Notes under the pieces: model-generated
What the model was told of the DNA's origin: nothing
Databases searched by the model: none
What the model saw: the letters and a program-made list of their open reading frames with translations, nothing else
NCBI GenBank assembly: GCA_009809945.1
Contig: WTPW01000082.1
Span: 457,393 to 521,392 of the forward strand
DNA from: Gigaspora margarita
Taxonomy: Eukaryota > Glomeromycota > Glomeromycetes > Diversisporales > Gigasporaceae
Length of the DNA stretch: 64,000 nucleotides
Reading direction: 5' to 3'
In this document: one piece after another, positions 1-11,949 of the stretch
How positions within the stretch are numbered: position 1 is the stretch's first letter
Layout: every line of letters starts with the position of its first letter
Made by a program: the position numbers and the translations under genes

Positions 1-544
1 AAACGTTTTACTTAATTAACGTTTCATTACAATTTAACTGTGATCAATTTCATTGTACCAAACTTGGCCTTGCATATATCGCAGTCAAGTTTCCTTATGT
101 TCCATGACCAAGCTTCGCTGCAATAAGATTTAAGCAATTATAGAAGACTTTATTATTTGAGTACTCATGTAATTTTTGACTTCACAGAATATAACATGAA
201 TAATCATACTGTATATAGTTACGCATTTCACATATTGATATAATAGCATCTGGAAAGCACTTACCAAGTTGGTCTTGCCATAAGTGACTAAACAAGACAA
301 GAATTAAATTCTTCGAATAAATACAAACCTTGTTATAGCATATATAAGTTAATTTGCATATGAACTTGCTTAGAGATAACGGAACCGATAAATTTTTGTG
401 ACACGATTATGATACTCTAAATTTTACATGACGAATACGGCAATTGTTTTTTTCCGCTGCTTTTAACTTTACAGTATGAATTTATAGTGTTGCGGCTATA
501 TAATCAATTTAAAAAAATTTTTTTAATATATTTATTTAAAAGAA

Positions 545-760
545 TTTTTGATTTTTTCGCGTAGGCGATACATCGCAAGGGTTTCTAATCCAAAATTTCG
601 TGAGAAATTTTTTTTGTTAGAGCATAAGAGGTGGTTTCATAGGCAAAATTTAGCGTTATGACCGATTTTTGAAAAAAAATCGTAATCGCTTCGATCTCAC
701 GTTACACCTGATCCTGAATTCTTATTGGTTGATCAGGGGTAGCCATGGCGATAAATATAA
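545..760 (-). repeat. Dispersed repeat family X, copy 1 (MITE-like)
   Basis: Read on the minus strand this block starts near a GATCAGGTGTAA motif and runs into a segment containing TGCCTATGAAAC. Recognisably related blocks lie at 18640-18870 and 40530-40803, the last with clear terminal inverted repeats. This copy is more GC-rich than its surroundings and keeps CpG dinucleotides, so it may be younger. Ends are not defined here; the family link is by eye. Confidence 0.45.
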
Positions 761-2190
761 TAATTCTATTTAAAATTGGAAATTGGAAATATTTTCTTTT
801 TTTGCATTTTACGTAATATTGTTCTTTCGTCATTTTTCAATTTATGTCACTTCGTAATTGAAATTTAAAAATAACGCACGTTACTTTGCAATCAATGAAT
901 TTGATAAAATATTATTAAACGTAAATATTATAAATTTTTAAATAATAAATTTTTGTTAAATAAACTTAATGTCAAATAAAATTTTGTGAAAAGGAATTAT
1001 TGTAAAAAAAACATTCATAAAAAAACAACACCAATTTTATAATGATCGCATAAAACACACCCACAAATTCTTGCACATAGCGAATTATTTCTTTAACAAG
1101 AACAGGTTTTAGTGTTGCAATTAATTTTTTTATGACAACAGCAATTAAGTCGATTGCCTGAGTATCTTCACTTAGGATGGTTTTTTTATTAGAAAATTAG
1201 GTTCACATATATTTTATAGGAAAACTATTAAATGAATTGGGAAAACTTTTTTGAAAGCTCATCTGGTGATAAACTTTACATTCATGGGTTACATATTGGG
1301 ATGTAACAGTATCCTACATGATTTTTTTTTTTCAAGATTTTCTTAACCTGCATATTCACAGAGCAAATTATTTTATAAAAGCTTTTAATCGAACAAATTT
1401 GTTTCTCCAGCTACCTAATTAAGCGAACCTCTTCAGTTGTGCTGCTATAAACTCAAGTTATTGAAAGGTTGAATTTGTTTTATATGTTCAATAACGATTT
1501 TTACTTATTATATAGATAGTATTTATTTTTTTCTTTGGCTAAATGCAAGTTTTCAAAACTCGATTAAAAGATTAACGACTAAGAAAATTTTATCTGTGCT
1601 TAATTATTGAAAAAAAAAGTTATAAAAATTTATTTATTTCATAAGTCAAAATTTTAATTATCGTTATGGCGCAGTCAGAACAAAATCACACAAAACTTGC
1701 TAATGACCATTATGACAAATTCTTTCTCGGACAAATTTAACCATGAAGTAAACCTAATTTTCTTTTTTGTACTCCAAAAAATAAATTTCCGGTCAAATTA
1801 GATTTCAAAGATCATCAACCTAAATTAGGTTAATGCAGACTAAAGTTACTCCTGGATATTAATTTTGTACTGACACAGAATAGTAGTACAGTACTACTTA
1901 TATATGTACATATAATAATTTTGCTTGTTCGTGGTTTTTTTTATTTCTGGACAACAAAAAAAACATCCAATTGTTTTTTTAAAAACGCCGAATTTTGAGA
2001 TTATATAATCAAATATAATTGGCTAATTTTTTGTACAATTATTAAAAATTTATATAAACAATCTTTTAAACGCAAAATTTTTGATTACATATAAACTTTA
2101 AACTCTAAACTCTAATAACTTTTTAATTTACATCTATTCTAATAGAACTGTAAAAGTTATTTGCTTTTAAGTAATAAGAATTTTTATATT

Positions 2191-2200
2191 TTATATATAA
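2191..2200 (+). promoter_or_regulatory. Possible TATA-like element of the kinase gene
   Basis: A TTATATATAA motif lies about 37-46 bases before the chosen ATG at 2237. Spacing is plausible for a core promoter with a short leader, but the whole region is AT-rich, so the motif alone is weak evidence. Confidence 0.25.
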
Positions 2201-2236
2201 AAAAGTGGATAATTTTTACTATCCAATATTGTAAAA

Positions 2237-5200
2237 ATGGAATCAGATAGAGAAGGACAATCTCTAAACATATTTTCAAATAAAGACATTACCAAAAATG
2301 AAGAAACATTAGAATTATATTTAAAATCTAATAATGAAATAAGTTCAGAAATGAAGAATAACATAGGATGGTGTTATCAATATGGAATAGATATCAATAA
2401 GGACGAAAAAAAAGCATTTGAATGGTATTTAAAAGCTGCCAAAGAAAATAATCTTCATGGATGTAATAATCTTGGTTGGTGTTTTGAAAATGGTATAGGT
2501 ATTAATGAAGATAAAAATCAAGCATATGAATGGTATATAAAATCTGCTAAAGGTGGTAATTTTAGTGGACAAAATAATCTTGGACGTTGTTATGAAAATG
2601 GTATTGGTATTGAAATAGATAAAAATAAAGCATTTAAATGGTTTTTAAAATCTGCAAATGGTGGTAATTCTAGTGGACAATTTAATATTGGTTTATTTTA
2701 TAGAAATTGTAAAGGTCCATATCAAAATATGGAAGAAGCTACAAATTTTTTACGAAAAGCAAGAAGTAATCAATATCAAAATATAGATTATGAAAAATTA
2801 GATATTGATCTTGTTAAATTTTTAAAAAATTCAATGTCTGAAAACAAATATCAATTATTTTGGATTCCATCTAATGAATTAAAAAATATAAAAAAAATTG
2901 CTGCAACGGGTGCTTTTTCAACTTTATATTCTGCTGAATGGACTTATTTACATAAATATGGTGCAAGATCGAAAATGGTTAATCTGAAACGATTCCATAC
3001 TCCAGAAAATTTCAAGATATTCATGAAAGAGGTAAATACTTAATAAATACTATATTTTAATATAGCATGTAAACTCATTTATGTAATGAATTAAAAAATT
3101 CTTTTTTTTTTAAAAAAAAAAAAAACTAAAGACATATTATATGATAGGAAGCAAAGATCCTACATGTTATCAATGTTATGGAATATCAAAATTCTTTTTT
3201 TTTTTAAAAAAAAAAAAAGCTAAAGACATATTATATGATAGGAAGCAAAGATCCTACATGTTATCAATGTTATGGAATATCAAAACATGAAGAGACTGGT
3301 GATTATTGTTTAATACTTCAACACATGCCATTGGGTCCTTTAAATCAAAATATTCCTTCAATTGCACGAATGAAATGGATAGAAAAAGTAAATTTATTAT
3401 TTTACATAGCTTATGATCTTCAACTAATTCATTCTCTCGACATTATCCATTGTAATTTAAATGATGGTACCATATTACAATATGATATAAATAATGCCTA
3501 TATAAATAGTTTTTCATTATCATTAACAGTTCAAGAAGCATCAATAGCAAAATCTGAATTAATTGGAAATCTTTTCCATTTAGCACCGGAAGTTTTTGAT
3601 GAAAATACATTTAATAAAGCATCAGATATTTATTCTTTCGGAATACTTATGTGGCAAATTTCTTCTGAACGATCTATTAGTTCTGAATATGGAGGTGCTA
3701 CAACTATTTATTCTCATATATTAAAACTTCTTGATGGAATACGACCATCTATTCGTGAAGGAACAATATCATGTTATTCTGATCTTATGAAAAGATGTTG
3801 GGATAGTGACCCAGCAAAACGTCCATCTGCTTCAAAAATTTTTAGGATTCTTGCTAAATGGAAAAATGATATTGCGGCATTTTATGAATCTGATCCAGTT
3901 AATTATAATGAAGACACTGAAAATGATTTAATTAGCATTCCAGTACCATTTGTAAATTCCACTGAACCATATGAAGAAGAACTAGCCAATGAACTTTTTG
4001 GTAAGTTTTAATATACTGTATATATTTAATTTTGTCTTCAAATATAAAGTAGCATTTTAAATTAATACACGTAAAATTTTAAATTTTTTAGAAAATGAAA
4101 TTAAAAAAAAATCTATAAAATTCATACCGTGGAGTGAACTAAACGATATTTCAAAACTTGATGAAGGTCACTTTGGTATTTGAAATTTATTTAGTAAAGT
4201 ATAAAAAGATATTATAAATGATAAATAACTTATTTTGTATTTTTTTTTGTTTAGGTTTCATATTCAAAGCTTATTGGACGAAAACGCATAATAATGTCAT
4301 TTGTAAAGCATTAATAAACCTGAAGGATATAAGTGGAAAATACTACACTGCATTTATTCATGAATTGACAATGCATACTAGGACAGATCTTTGTGAAAAC
4401 ATTGTTCGATTTTTGGGTGCAAGTAAAGGTATTTATTTATTTATGTTTAACCAATTATTTAGTTACGTTATTTTAAATTGATTAATTATATTATGTAGAT
4501 ACTATCAATGATCGTTATTTTCTTATAATGGAATATGCAAATGATGGAAATTTACGAAGTTTCCTTAAAAGAAAGAATAATTCATTGAATTGGCATCAAA
4601 GATTAGAACTGGCTTGTCAGATTACAAAAGGTTTATGTTATTTGCACAGTGAGGAAATTATTCACAGAGACTTGGTAAGGACAACTTTAAATAAAAATCT
4701 CTAATATAAGTAATACTCCAAACGGATCGGGTTTGAAAAACTTGAGGTTACAATTTTTCTCATAAATTTCGTGTACGTACTTGCGCGTAATAGCTCGTAG
4801 AGGCGTTATTTCGAGTAATGACCCGAATTAAGCTTAATTTAGGCCGAAATTCGAAATTAACCCTACGCGTTATTACGAGCAAATATGTTAGCTATTTTCG
4901 GAGTTTAGTCAAGATAGAGTTGTAATTTTTGAATTATTAGATTGCAAAAATGAGTGGGTTTATCTTAGAATTTATGAAAACAGCTATAGAACTTAAATTT
5001 AGTCCAAACCTGTTTTTAAAAAAACTCGATCTTTTCCTTCGCTCAACGTCAAGACAAAACAAAGAAAATAAAAGTTTTTTTTTTAAAAAAAATGTTAGGC
5101 TAATTCTTTATAGCTGTTATCATAAATCCTGAGACAACCGAAAATCGATCAAAGTAGGTAATTTATCGATTTAGTAATTTTTTAGCTATGTATCCCCTAA

Positions 5201-6037
5201 TATTTATAATATTTATAATAAGGTTAGCCAATCCGATCGGAGTATTATTTGCAAATATTTTAAAATCAAGTCTTAATCTCTCCAAAAATTTTTGATTTAG
5301 CATGATAAAAATATTGTTATCCAAAATGGCAAGGCAAAAATAACAGATTTTGGTAATGCTACAAGTATAAATACACAAACCAATATACATAATGGTCTTT
5401 TTGGAATGATTTCATTTTTAGCTCCTGAATTACTTAAACCAACTAAATCGAATAATGTACCATATTGTAAAAAAACTGATATTTATAGTCTTGGCATGAT
5501 ATTTTGGGAATTATCAAGTGGTCATCCACCATTTGATGATCAACCAAATTATATTATTTTATCTATTAATATTATTCAAGGTATTAGAGAAGATATAATT
5601 CCTGGAACTCCTGAAGAATATATAAATCTTTATAACAAATGCTGGGATGCTGATCCATATGAACGTCCCGATATTGAATATGTGCATAAATTGTTAGAAG
5701 GTATTACTAAAATTTGGTCAAATGTTAGTTATATAACTAATGATCCTGAGGGTAAGTTGTATATTTAATCGTTTTTATTTTGTTTTAAATCGATATTAAC
5801 GTTATTTATTTAATAATTTAAAATCTAAGATAACACTAGTCCTCAAACTTCATCTGAACAAACTCGGTTAACAATTGAAATCAATGGTAAATATCAAATT
5901 TAGTACATAATATGTTTTGGGTTTCTTTTCAACAATATTTCTTATAATATTTTGTAATTTCTGTATTAGATTCAAAACTTTTAAGTTTATCTGTCAATTA
6001 CGAAAGTGAAACAAATTATATAATATTGAATGACTAA
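2237..6037 (+). CDS. Sel1-repeat / pseudokinase / tyrosine-kinase-like protein, 8 exons
   Basis: Likely a cytosolic signalling kinase. Exons: 2237-3031, 3226-4000, 4092-4175, 4255-4428, 4499-4674, 5301-5751, 5830-5886, 5970-6037. All joins are GT-AG and in phase, giving 859 codons. Residues 38-178 hold about four Sel1-like units with NNLGWC and AFEWYLKAA signatures (predicted protein-binding alpha-solenoid). Residues 210-490 are a kinase fold lacking catalytic residues: HCN (340-342) replaces HRD and NSF (359-361) replaces DFG, while APE and DIYSFG remain. Residues 535-815 form a second kinase with every key residue: EGHFG loop, K569, E588, HRDLHDKN (665-672), DFG (684-686), APE (709-711), and ERP near the end. 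The tail is Ser/Thr-rich. The Sel1 plus TKL architecture is common in Rhizophagus-type fungi (family knowledge). Substrate and pathway are unknown. The start is the first ATG, preceded by in-frame stops. Confidence 0.85.
3095..3281 (+). repeat. About 93-bp tandem duplication spanning intron 1 3' end and exon 2 start
   Basis: Two near-identical copies lie head to tail (3095-3187 and 3188-3281). Each holds a T/A homopolymer tract, a CTAAAG acceptor, and the first 60 or so coding bases of exon 2. Only the second copy continues into the kinase frame. The first copy runs in frame back into the homopolymer and then to a TAA. Copies differ by one indel in the homopolymer and an A/G change, so the event is recent or an assembly artefact. 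Confidence 0.9.
4710..5040. mobile_element. Inverted-repeat insertion in intron 5 of the kinase gene
   Basis: Intron 5 (4675-5300) is 626 bases, while the other introns are 70-194. It contains a CpG-bearing block whose parts 4768-4795 and 4862-4887 are inverted copies (TATTACG-type motifs with GCAA ends). Possible degenerate terminal repeats (GATCGGGTTTGAAAAAC and its inverted counterpart) lie near 4716 and 5031. A MITE-like or foldback insertion is the simplest reading. No target duplication was found. Confidence 0.45.
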
Positions 6038-6496
6038 ATAAAAAAAGTCTGCAATAATTATAAGACTTTATATAAAACTGGGATCGTTTATATTTAAATA
6101 TCAATATTTTGTTAAGAATGATACTATGTAAACACACTGGCGATGGTAAATATTACATTATAATAATTTTATTAGTCTACATAAGAGAGTCTAGCACAAA
6201 ATAAAAAATAAAAATGGCATGGATTGATTAAGAAATCTACAATATAAACCGGCAAAATATTTTCTATCTCTTAAATATGTATTGTACTGCATCAGTGCAT
6301 ATTATTATATTTCATCTCTGATTAATGATTAATTCATATTGCACATGTATATTCGTTTTCAATGGTTAATTACTATAAAAAAATCCAATAGATTAATAAT
6401 GAGCACTGCGGATTTTAATTATCGAGAGGAATTAAATTGTAATATGATTCTATCAACAGTACCGAAATTTGGGTCAAGCAAATCATATTGTAAATT

Positions 6497-6760
6497 AGTG
6501 ACGAAATAGAAAACCTGTAAATTATTTCACTACTTTTCACTTTTTTTTAGATTTGGTCCCTATAAAATCGATTCCAACAATGATTATATATAATAATATA
6601 CAACTGCTCGATCTAGTCATTTTGATAACACTATTGATTTGCATCAAATGGACCATTAAAAGAAATTGAAAATCAACACGTAGATTAGATCTTTCCAGGA
6701 GAAAAGTTCAATAAGATGAAAAGTAGTGAATCAATTTACATGTTTTCCCTTTCTGTCACT
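6497..6760. mobile_element. Small TIR element (MITE-like), 264 bp
   Basis: The ends are inverted copies about 42 bases long, beginning AGTGAC and ending with a shared TTTCACTACTTTT-like inner edge (6497-6539 against 6719-6760). No open frame lies inside. No convincing target duplication was seen, so the superfamily is unassigned. Confidence 0.6.
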
Positions 6761-7654
6761 CAAATCAAGTATGGTATCCTAACAGAAACAATTCCTTGAG
6801 AAATTTTAATATATATGTCGTACGCCTAAAATGTAATGTATTTATTACTCCATAACGACACCACCACTGTAGTTTATAAGATGCATAATTTATAGTGTCC
6901 CTCCCAAAAAAAAAATAAAAAAGATCTAAGTGTCAGGGTCATAAAATTGCTTTACGAAAACCAAGAAATTAACTTTGTACGTATTCTAAGAATAGAAATA
7001 ATTATAGTAATACTTCCAATAATGATAAAGACAGTTTAATAAAAGCTCTATTTAGTGAAAAAATATTGTTCAAGGTAAAAGTTTGTTAACCAGAATGACA
7101 AACTTTTGAAAAATTTCCACTATTTAAATTTTTTTTTTTTTTTATTTCATTTGCTAAAAATATTTCTGCTAGTTTAAATCGAATCATTTGGCCATTTATT
7201 AAATTGCTTGGGAATGCTCTAAGAAATTAGAGATGAATAGATTACCGTAAATGCTTCGATTAAAAATAATCATTATGTTCATAAACTAAGCTGGTTTTCT
7301 CAATGGGATTTGCAATTAGTTAAGATGTTGCTTTCAGTGACAATTTAATTCTGCAATTGAAGGATTTTATAACATAACAAGCGAAAATTGGAGCGTCACC
7401 GGCACCTCTGCGGTATTACTTGTGTTAATTCTCATTAATTTCTTTAAATCTCAAACGATATCCATGAAATCATATGTTCATTCAAATCGAGATCTTTTCA
7501 TATTAATCGTTAATCTTTCTATTTCCTGGTACTATATTTTGATTGTGATATATTTGTTACGATATGTAATTTTATCTTATTAGACCCCTTTATTTGTTAA
7601 ATTTTTATTTTATTTACGCAGCACTTAGATTTAACAGTCAAATGATTTGTCATA

Positions 7655-7770
7655 TCCAGTGTTCGAAATTAGTGTTCTCAGAGTTCTCTTGAAAACATGA
7701 TTATAAATTTTTGCGTAGCAAAAATTTTTTTGAGAACAATAAAATAAAAATAGTATTCTCATAAGTAGTA
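7655..7770 (+). mobile_element. Truncated left end of a hAT-like element
   Basis: The block begins CAGTGTTCGAAAT and carries GTTCTCA motifs, matching the left terminus of the 3.4-kb hAT-like element at 42724 (CAGTGTTGGAAATC then ATGTTCTCAT). The matching right end is absent here. A pogo-like element begins at about 7792. Confidence 0.5.
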
Positions 7771-7791
7771 AATAGTAGTTATATAATACTA

Positions 7792-8096
7792 CAGTCGACC
7801 TTCTCAAAACCGATCCTGTCAAAATCGATAACCTGTCAAATCTGATAAAAAATTAATCTACCAAGTTCATTTCCGTTATATAAATCCAATACAGTCAACC
7901 CTCTCAAAACCGATCCTGTCAAAATTGATAACCTGTCAAATTTGATTACCTGTTAAATCTGATAAAAAAGAATTGATCTGCAAAGTTCATTCCCGTTATA
8001 TAAATTGAATAGTTTGTTATGTTTTCAATCAGATAGTCTCTCAAAATTGATACAAAACCTATCCACCATGTATACCAATTTTGAGAGGGTCTATTG
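7792..8096. mobile_element. Pogo/Tigger-like MITE with duplicated left end
   Basis: TIRs read CAGTCAACCCTCTCAAAAC on the left (from 7892) and the inverted counterpart at the right (to 8096), flanked by TA. A second left end begins at 7792 (CAGTCGACC), exactly 100 bases before the inner one, so the first about 100 bases are tandemly duplicated. CAGTCNACC ends with TA targets are typical of pogo-like elements (family knowledge). No transposase frame. Confidence 0.7.
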
Positions 8097-8106
8097 TATT
8101 ACTAGT

Positions 8107-8250
8107 GATATTATCTAAACTGTTTGAGATGTACCAAATATATAATCAATAGTACTGGCATGATTTTAGCAATAGCAAAACAATAAATATTCTAGGATAA
8201 TATTATTTATTCCGTAGTTTGAAACATCTCAAATAATTTAGATAATATGC
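8107..8250. mobile_element. Small TIR element, 144 bp
   Basis: Inverted ends about 27 bases long share ATATTATCTAAA and TTTGAGATGT motifs (8107-8133 against 8224-8250). It lies just after the pogo-like element. No coding potential and no clear target duplication. Confidence 0.5.
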
Positions 8251-8541
8251 AAACCGAAAATAGATAAATTTGATGCAAATTAGTACTAATCTAAGATAAA
8301 TTTAAAAATATTAAGTAGCCTGTTAACAAAGTGACAGGGCAATCATTATCACGATATTAGATAGCTTTATCTGCATGTTTTAATTTTTTTGTTTTAACCT
8401 TTTGTAGGTAGTTTATAATAATTGCTAGATGCAATTTTTTTTCTGACTAAAATTGTGTTCGCATATGTTTGTTGATGAATTAAAATACACATAAGTAAAT
8501 TAGTAATAGCTGAAGAGGAAAGACATTATTGTTAATGTCGA

Positions 8542-8810
8542 AGTACCAGGATGTAGTGAAACAGAGTGTAATATATTCGTCCACAAAATTTTTATTCTGA
8601 TTGGATTTAGAAATCGAATGATCTCATGACATAACGATTTATTTTTTGTTCCCTAATTAAGTTCTTTGATAGTTATAGTTCGTGTTACTATTTTTCCAGT
8701 TTTGATATGCTTGCTGATGAGATACGTACCGTATTATCATCATTGATAATTATAAGATCACTACGTTCCTGGTTTTAGTGCGACAGCGTCGCTCAGCTAC
8801 ATTATATATT
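8542..8810. repeat. Repeat related to the block at 47993-49857
   Basis: Both ends have counterparts far away: a GTCCACAAAAT segment (8580) matches 48052, and a CGTTCCTGGTTTTAG segment (8766) matches 49815. The edges ACCAGGA and TCCTGGT are inverted with respect to each other, suggesting a TIR element of which this is a short internally deleted form. Ends are uncertain. Confidence 0.4.
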
Positions 8811-9769
8811 ATTCATCAATTTTTCACAGATAATGTTTACTATCACTCGTTTTATAAGTTAGAGCTGGCTCTATCATCTCTTAAACATTTGAGATAAACT
8901 TGCTAGTTAAAAAACTGCAGAGCACTTAGTAGATTAATGATATGGGAAAAAAGCCAAAACTGTAATTACAGCACGTACAAGGTTTCCTTTTTTTCTAATA
9001 GATGTAGGCTTCATGGCTATAATTGTAGCACAAAGATCTTTATAAACTAATGATTTTTCGGACTTCACAGCTGCAATAGCAGTGCAAGTATCCCATTTTT
9101 ATTAAGGTGTACTTACATAAATTTAACAAGGCTGTGTTATTCTATGATTCGAATCAGATTCTGCAATGATAGCAAACAGATTTTAATGTTCTTCCTTGTT
9201 TCAAGAAAGTTATTTGATCGATCAATAATAATTACCTAAAAATCAAATTTATTATTAATTCATAAATTTAAACAAAACTCATTACATAGTAATAAATTTA
9301 GAACTGCTAAAATTAGTACAATAGTATATGAATATTTTTGAAATATTAATGTATTAAAGTAAAAAGGAAATCAAAAATAAAAAAAAAACTTAATTAAAGA
9401 CTTACTAAATATATTAATAATTCATAATCTAATATTAATTTGATCTAATGCCACTAATGCTAACCTATAACTTAAAGTAATAGAATTCACATCAAAATTG
9501 CAGGGCTGTAACAAAGGTTATATAAAGTATAATTAATATAACTTTTGAATTCTTTTATTCTTGATTAATTTTGTTATAATTGCTTTATTATTTCAATTGT
9601 TATGCTAAGTTGTCTGTTTTTTAATTGTCTATTTTTCAATTTTGTATATTGTTTATTAATTATAAAAATGTTGAAAATAATATTGATAAACAAAAACAAA
9701 GTAAAATTACCTCATTAATTTCCATAAAACCAACCTCTAAAAAATAAACCCCATTACATACTAAAGATA

Positions 9770-10800
9770 ATTGATTTAGAGACAATTTTGAATTTAATAA
9801 TTATGAAAATGATACTAATGTTAGCAAATATTCTTATAATGAACAAGATAATATTGAATTAAAAAATCAATATAATTATGAGCATTTCTATTTGTACACA
9901 GTGTGTTTATGCACAGTTACACAGAAAAATGCAATCCACAGATCAATTTTGTACCACAAAAAACAAAGCAAAATACTAAAATTTAATTATATCTTTAAAA
10001 TTTGCTTATAAAACTTTATTTTAAAGACTAAAAAAAAATTCCTTGCAAAATTTTAGTATAAACTAATCCTAACCCATCCCAGGCCTTTACTCTAACCCTA
10101 ATATTAATCAAAATTTAATCTTTTTTTTATAAAAATTGGTTTAATTTATAAGTTACACAAATAACTGTGTATAAACACACTGTGTGCATATAGTTATTTT
10201 CTATAATTATTTGCAAATAAAATTCAAAATGAAAGCTTAATTGGAAAAAAATTTGATTTAATAATACAAGAAAATAGTTTGTACATGGTGCATTAATACC
10301 AAATATAATAATATTTTTTATAACAGAGTATTCAGTATTTTAAAAAGCAATATCTTCAAAGAAATATAGAGTGATTGGATCATTAAAAAGTTTATCTGCA
10401 CATAATAAAAATCAAGTTAATATAATATCAAATATACATCAATATGCTAAGTCTGATCAACTACAAATAATGAAAAATAATAAATATTTATTTTCTTGTA
10501 ATGCACATATCACTACACTTAATTTTAAAGAATTATTTAACCTTTTGAGTTGCAAATTTAAAATACTAAAGATAATATTATTTCAGATAGAATAAATCTT
10601 TTAAGATCACCTATACCAACAACTACAAATTCTATATATAGTGAATATGGATCATATCGAGTGTTTTAAAATAAAATAAATATAAAGATGGTCCTTTTAA
10701 TTGGAGTTAATTGAGTTTAATTATTTGTTTTGATTTTTGGACTGATCCAGAATTAACCAAATTTCATAATTTTGATTGGTTAAAGACAGTAGGTAACTAT
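9770..10800 (+). pseudogene. Coding-like remnants of an unidentified protein, split by a TIR element
   Basis: A stretch near 9785-9890 reads as an Asn/Glu/Tyr-rich peptide without stops. After the TIR insertion, 10365-10595 holds a 74-codon frame and 10735-10800 another short coherent stretch. Composition is more codon-like than the surrounding homopolymer DNA. No family was recognised. It could be an old transposase or a host pseudogene. Low confidence that it was one gene. Confidence 0.25.
9892..10189. mobile_element. TIR element of the CACAGTGTGTTTA family with telomere-like tract
   Basis: The ends carry CACAGTGTGTTTATGCACAG and its inverted counterpart (CTGTGTATAAACACACTGTG). The interior includes, on the minus strand, a degenerate TTAGGGTTAGAG tract followed by TTTATACTAAAATTTTGC, also found in the element at 60924-61157. 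No frame inside; target duplication unclear. Confidence 0.6.
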
Positions 10801-11945
10801 TGGGTAATCTCATAATATGTTGACTCTACACAACTTCATGTAATTTTTTTCTTTACATTATCTTGATTTTTTATTAAGCAAATCAATTTTCATTTATAAT
10901 TAATGGATTGGATTTACTCTTTTGTACTAGATTTAGTACATTTTAAAAAATGCATTAAAATTTTAAAAAAATTAGTAGCTTAATTTTTTTTTATATACAA
11001 AAATCTAATAAGTATTCAAAAATTGTTTAGCAGTATTTTTTAAATTAATAATAAAGTTTATATAACAAAATTTTTTTATATATTGTCTTTTTTGTAATTT
11101 TCAATGTACTAGTTTTCATACATTTGTAAAGTTAATTTTATTAATATCTTTTGCAAATTAAAAGTTCCAATAAATAAAAAATTGTAAAGGCTTGTTATAA
11201 AAAAAATTATTATTAGTTATATTGTAAAAATTATTACTTATATTATAATCTTTTTTTAAAAAAATTTTGCAAATTATTACTTTACATAGTAAGCTATATG
11301 AGTTTAACTAGATTTTAAAAAATTTTTTACTAATTAAATTTTTAAATTCTTAATTAAAATTATAAATATTTAATATTTAAATCTAATTACAAAAAAATTT
11401 TTTAATACTAAAATAATATATCAAATTATATTACTTTATATTTTAAAAAAATTACATCTAGTTTTTATATATAAATTTGGATATATATTTTACTAGTAAA
11501 AATTTTAAAAAATTTTAAAGTTAGATTACCTCTTATATATTAATTCAATCTTAATAAATTTTATAATCAAAACTAACAAACATATTTATAACTTTATTAA
11601 TAGTTCAAATAAATTTATTTAGTTAAAAAATTTTTTATAATCAAAAATATTTTGTAAAACTACTAGTAAATGCACTAAAGTTTAGGTTAATCTAGCAATT
11701 GCAAATTTAAAAAAAAAAATGTATAAAATTTAAAAAGTTATATAAAGCTATAAGTTTTCTAAAACAAGTAGCCCAGAAGTTAAAATATGGGAATATTATT
11801 AAGTACTATAGCATTTTGGTGCTATAGCACTATAGTGCTATATTTTTTAATATAAAAATTTAATTTTATATATCTATGATCATGAGATATACTGTATAAA
11901 CAGTAATCAGGGTATTTTGATCTGTTTACTAAAATATTTTTCTTT
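10800..11945. other. AT-only stretch, nothing recognised
   Basis: Dense A/T homopolymers with no frame, no long inverted repeat and no element end. It holds one copy of the GTACTAGATTTAGTAC palindrome (near 10924) and an AGCACTATAGTGCTAT motif near 11825 that recurs near 16046. Confidence 0.5.
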
Positions 11946-11949
11946 CAAG

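Larger units (their letters stand above)
1..2236. other. AT-rich gene-free stretch upstream of the kinase gene
   Basis: No open frame or exon-like segment is convincing here. The sequence is A/T homopolymer-rich. The only recognisable repeat is the block near 545-760, listed separately. A near-palindrome around an AGTAGTACAGTACTACT stretch lies near 1881-1897. The last 200 bases are the most AT-rich and presumably hold the promoter of the downstream gene. Confidence 0.6.
6038..9770. other. Gene-free stretch with scattered TIR element remnants
   Basis: No exon-like sequence was found downstream of the kinase stop. An AATAAA lies directly after the stop codon and may serve in 3' end formation. 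Between the elements listed separately (6497-6760, 7655-7770, 7792-8096, 8107-8250, 8542-8810) the sequence is plain AT-rich DNA in which nothing is recognised. Confidence 0.55.
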
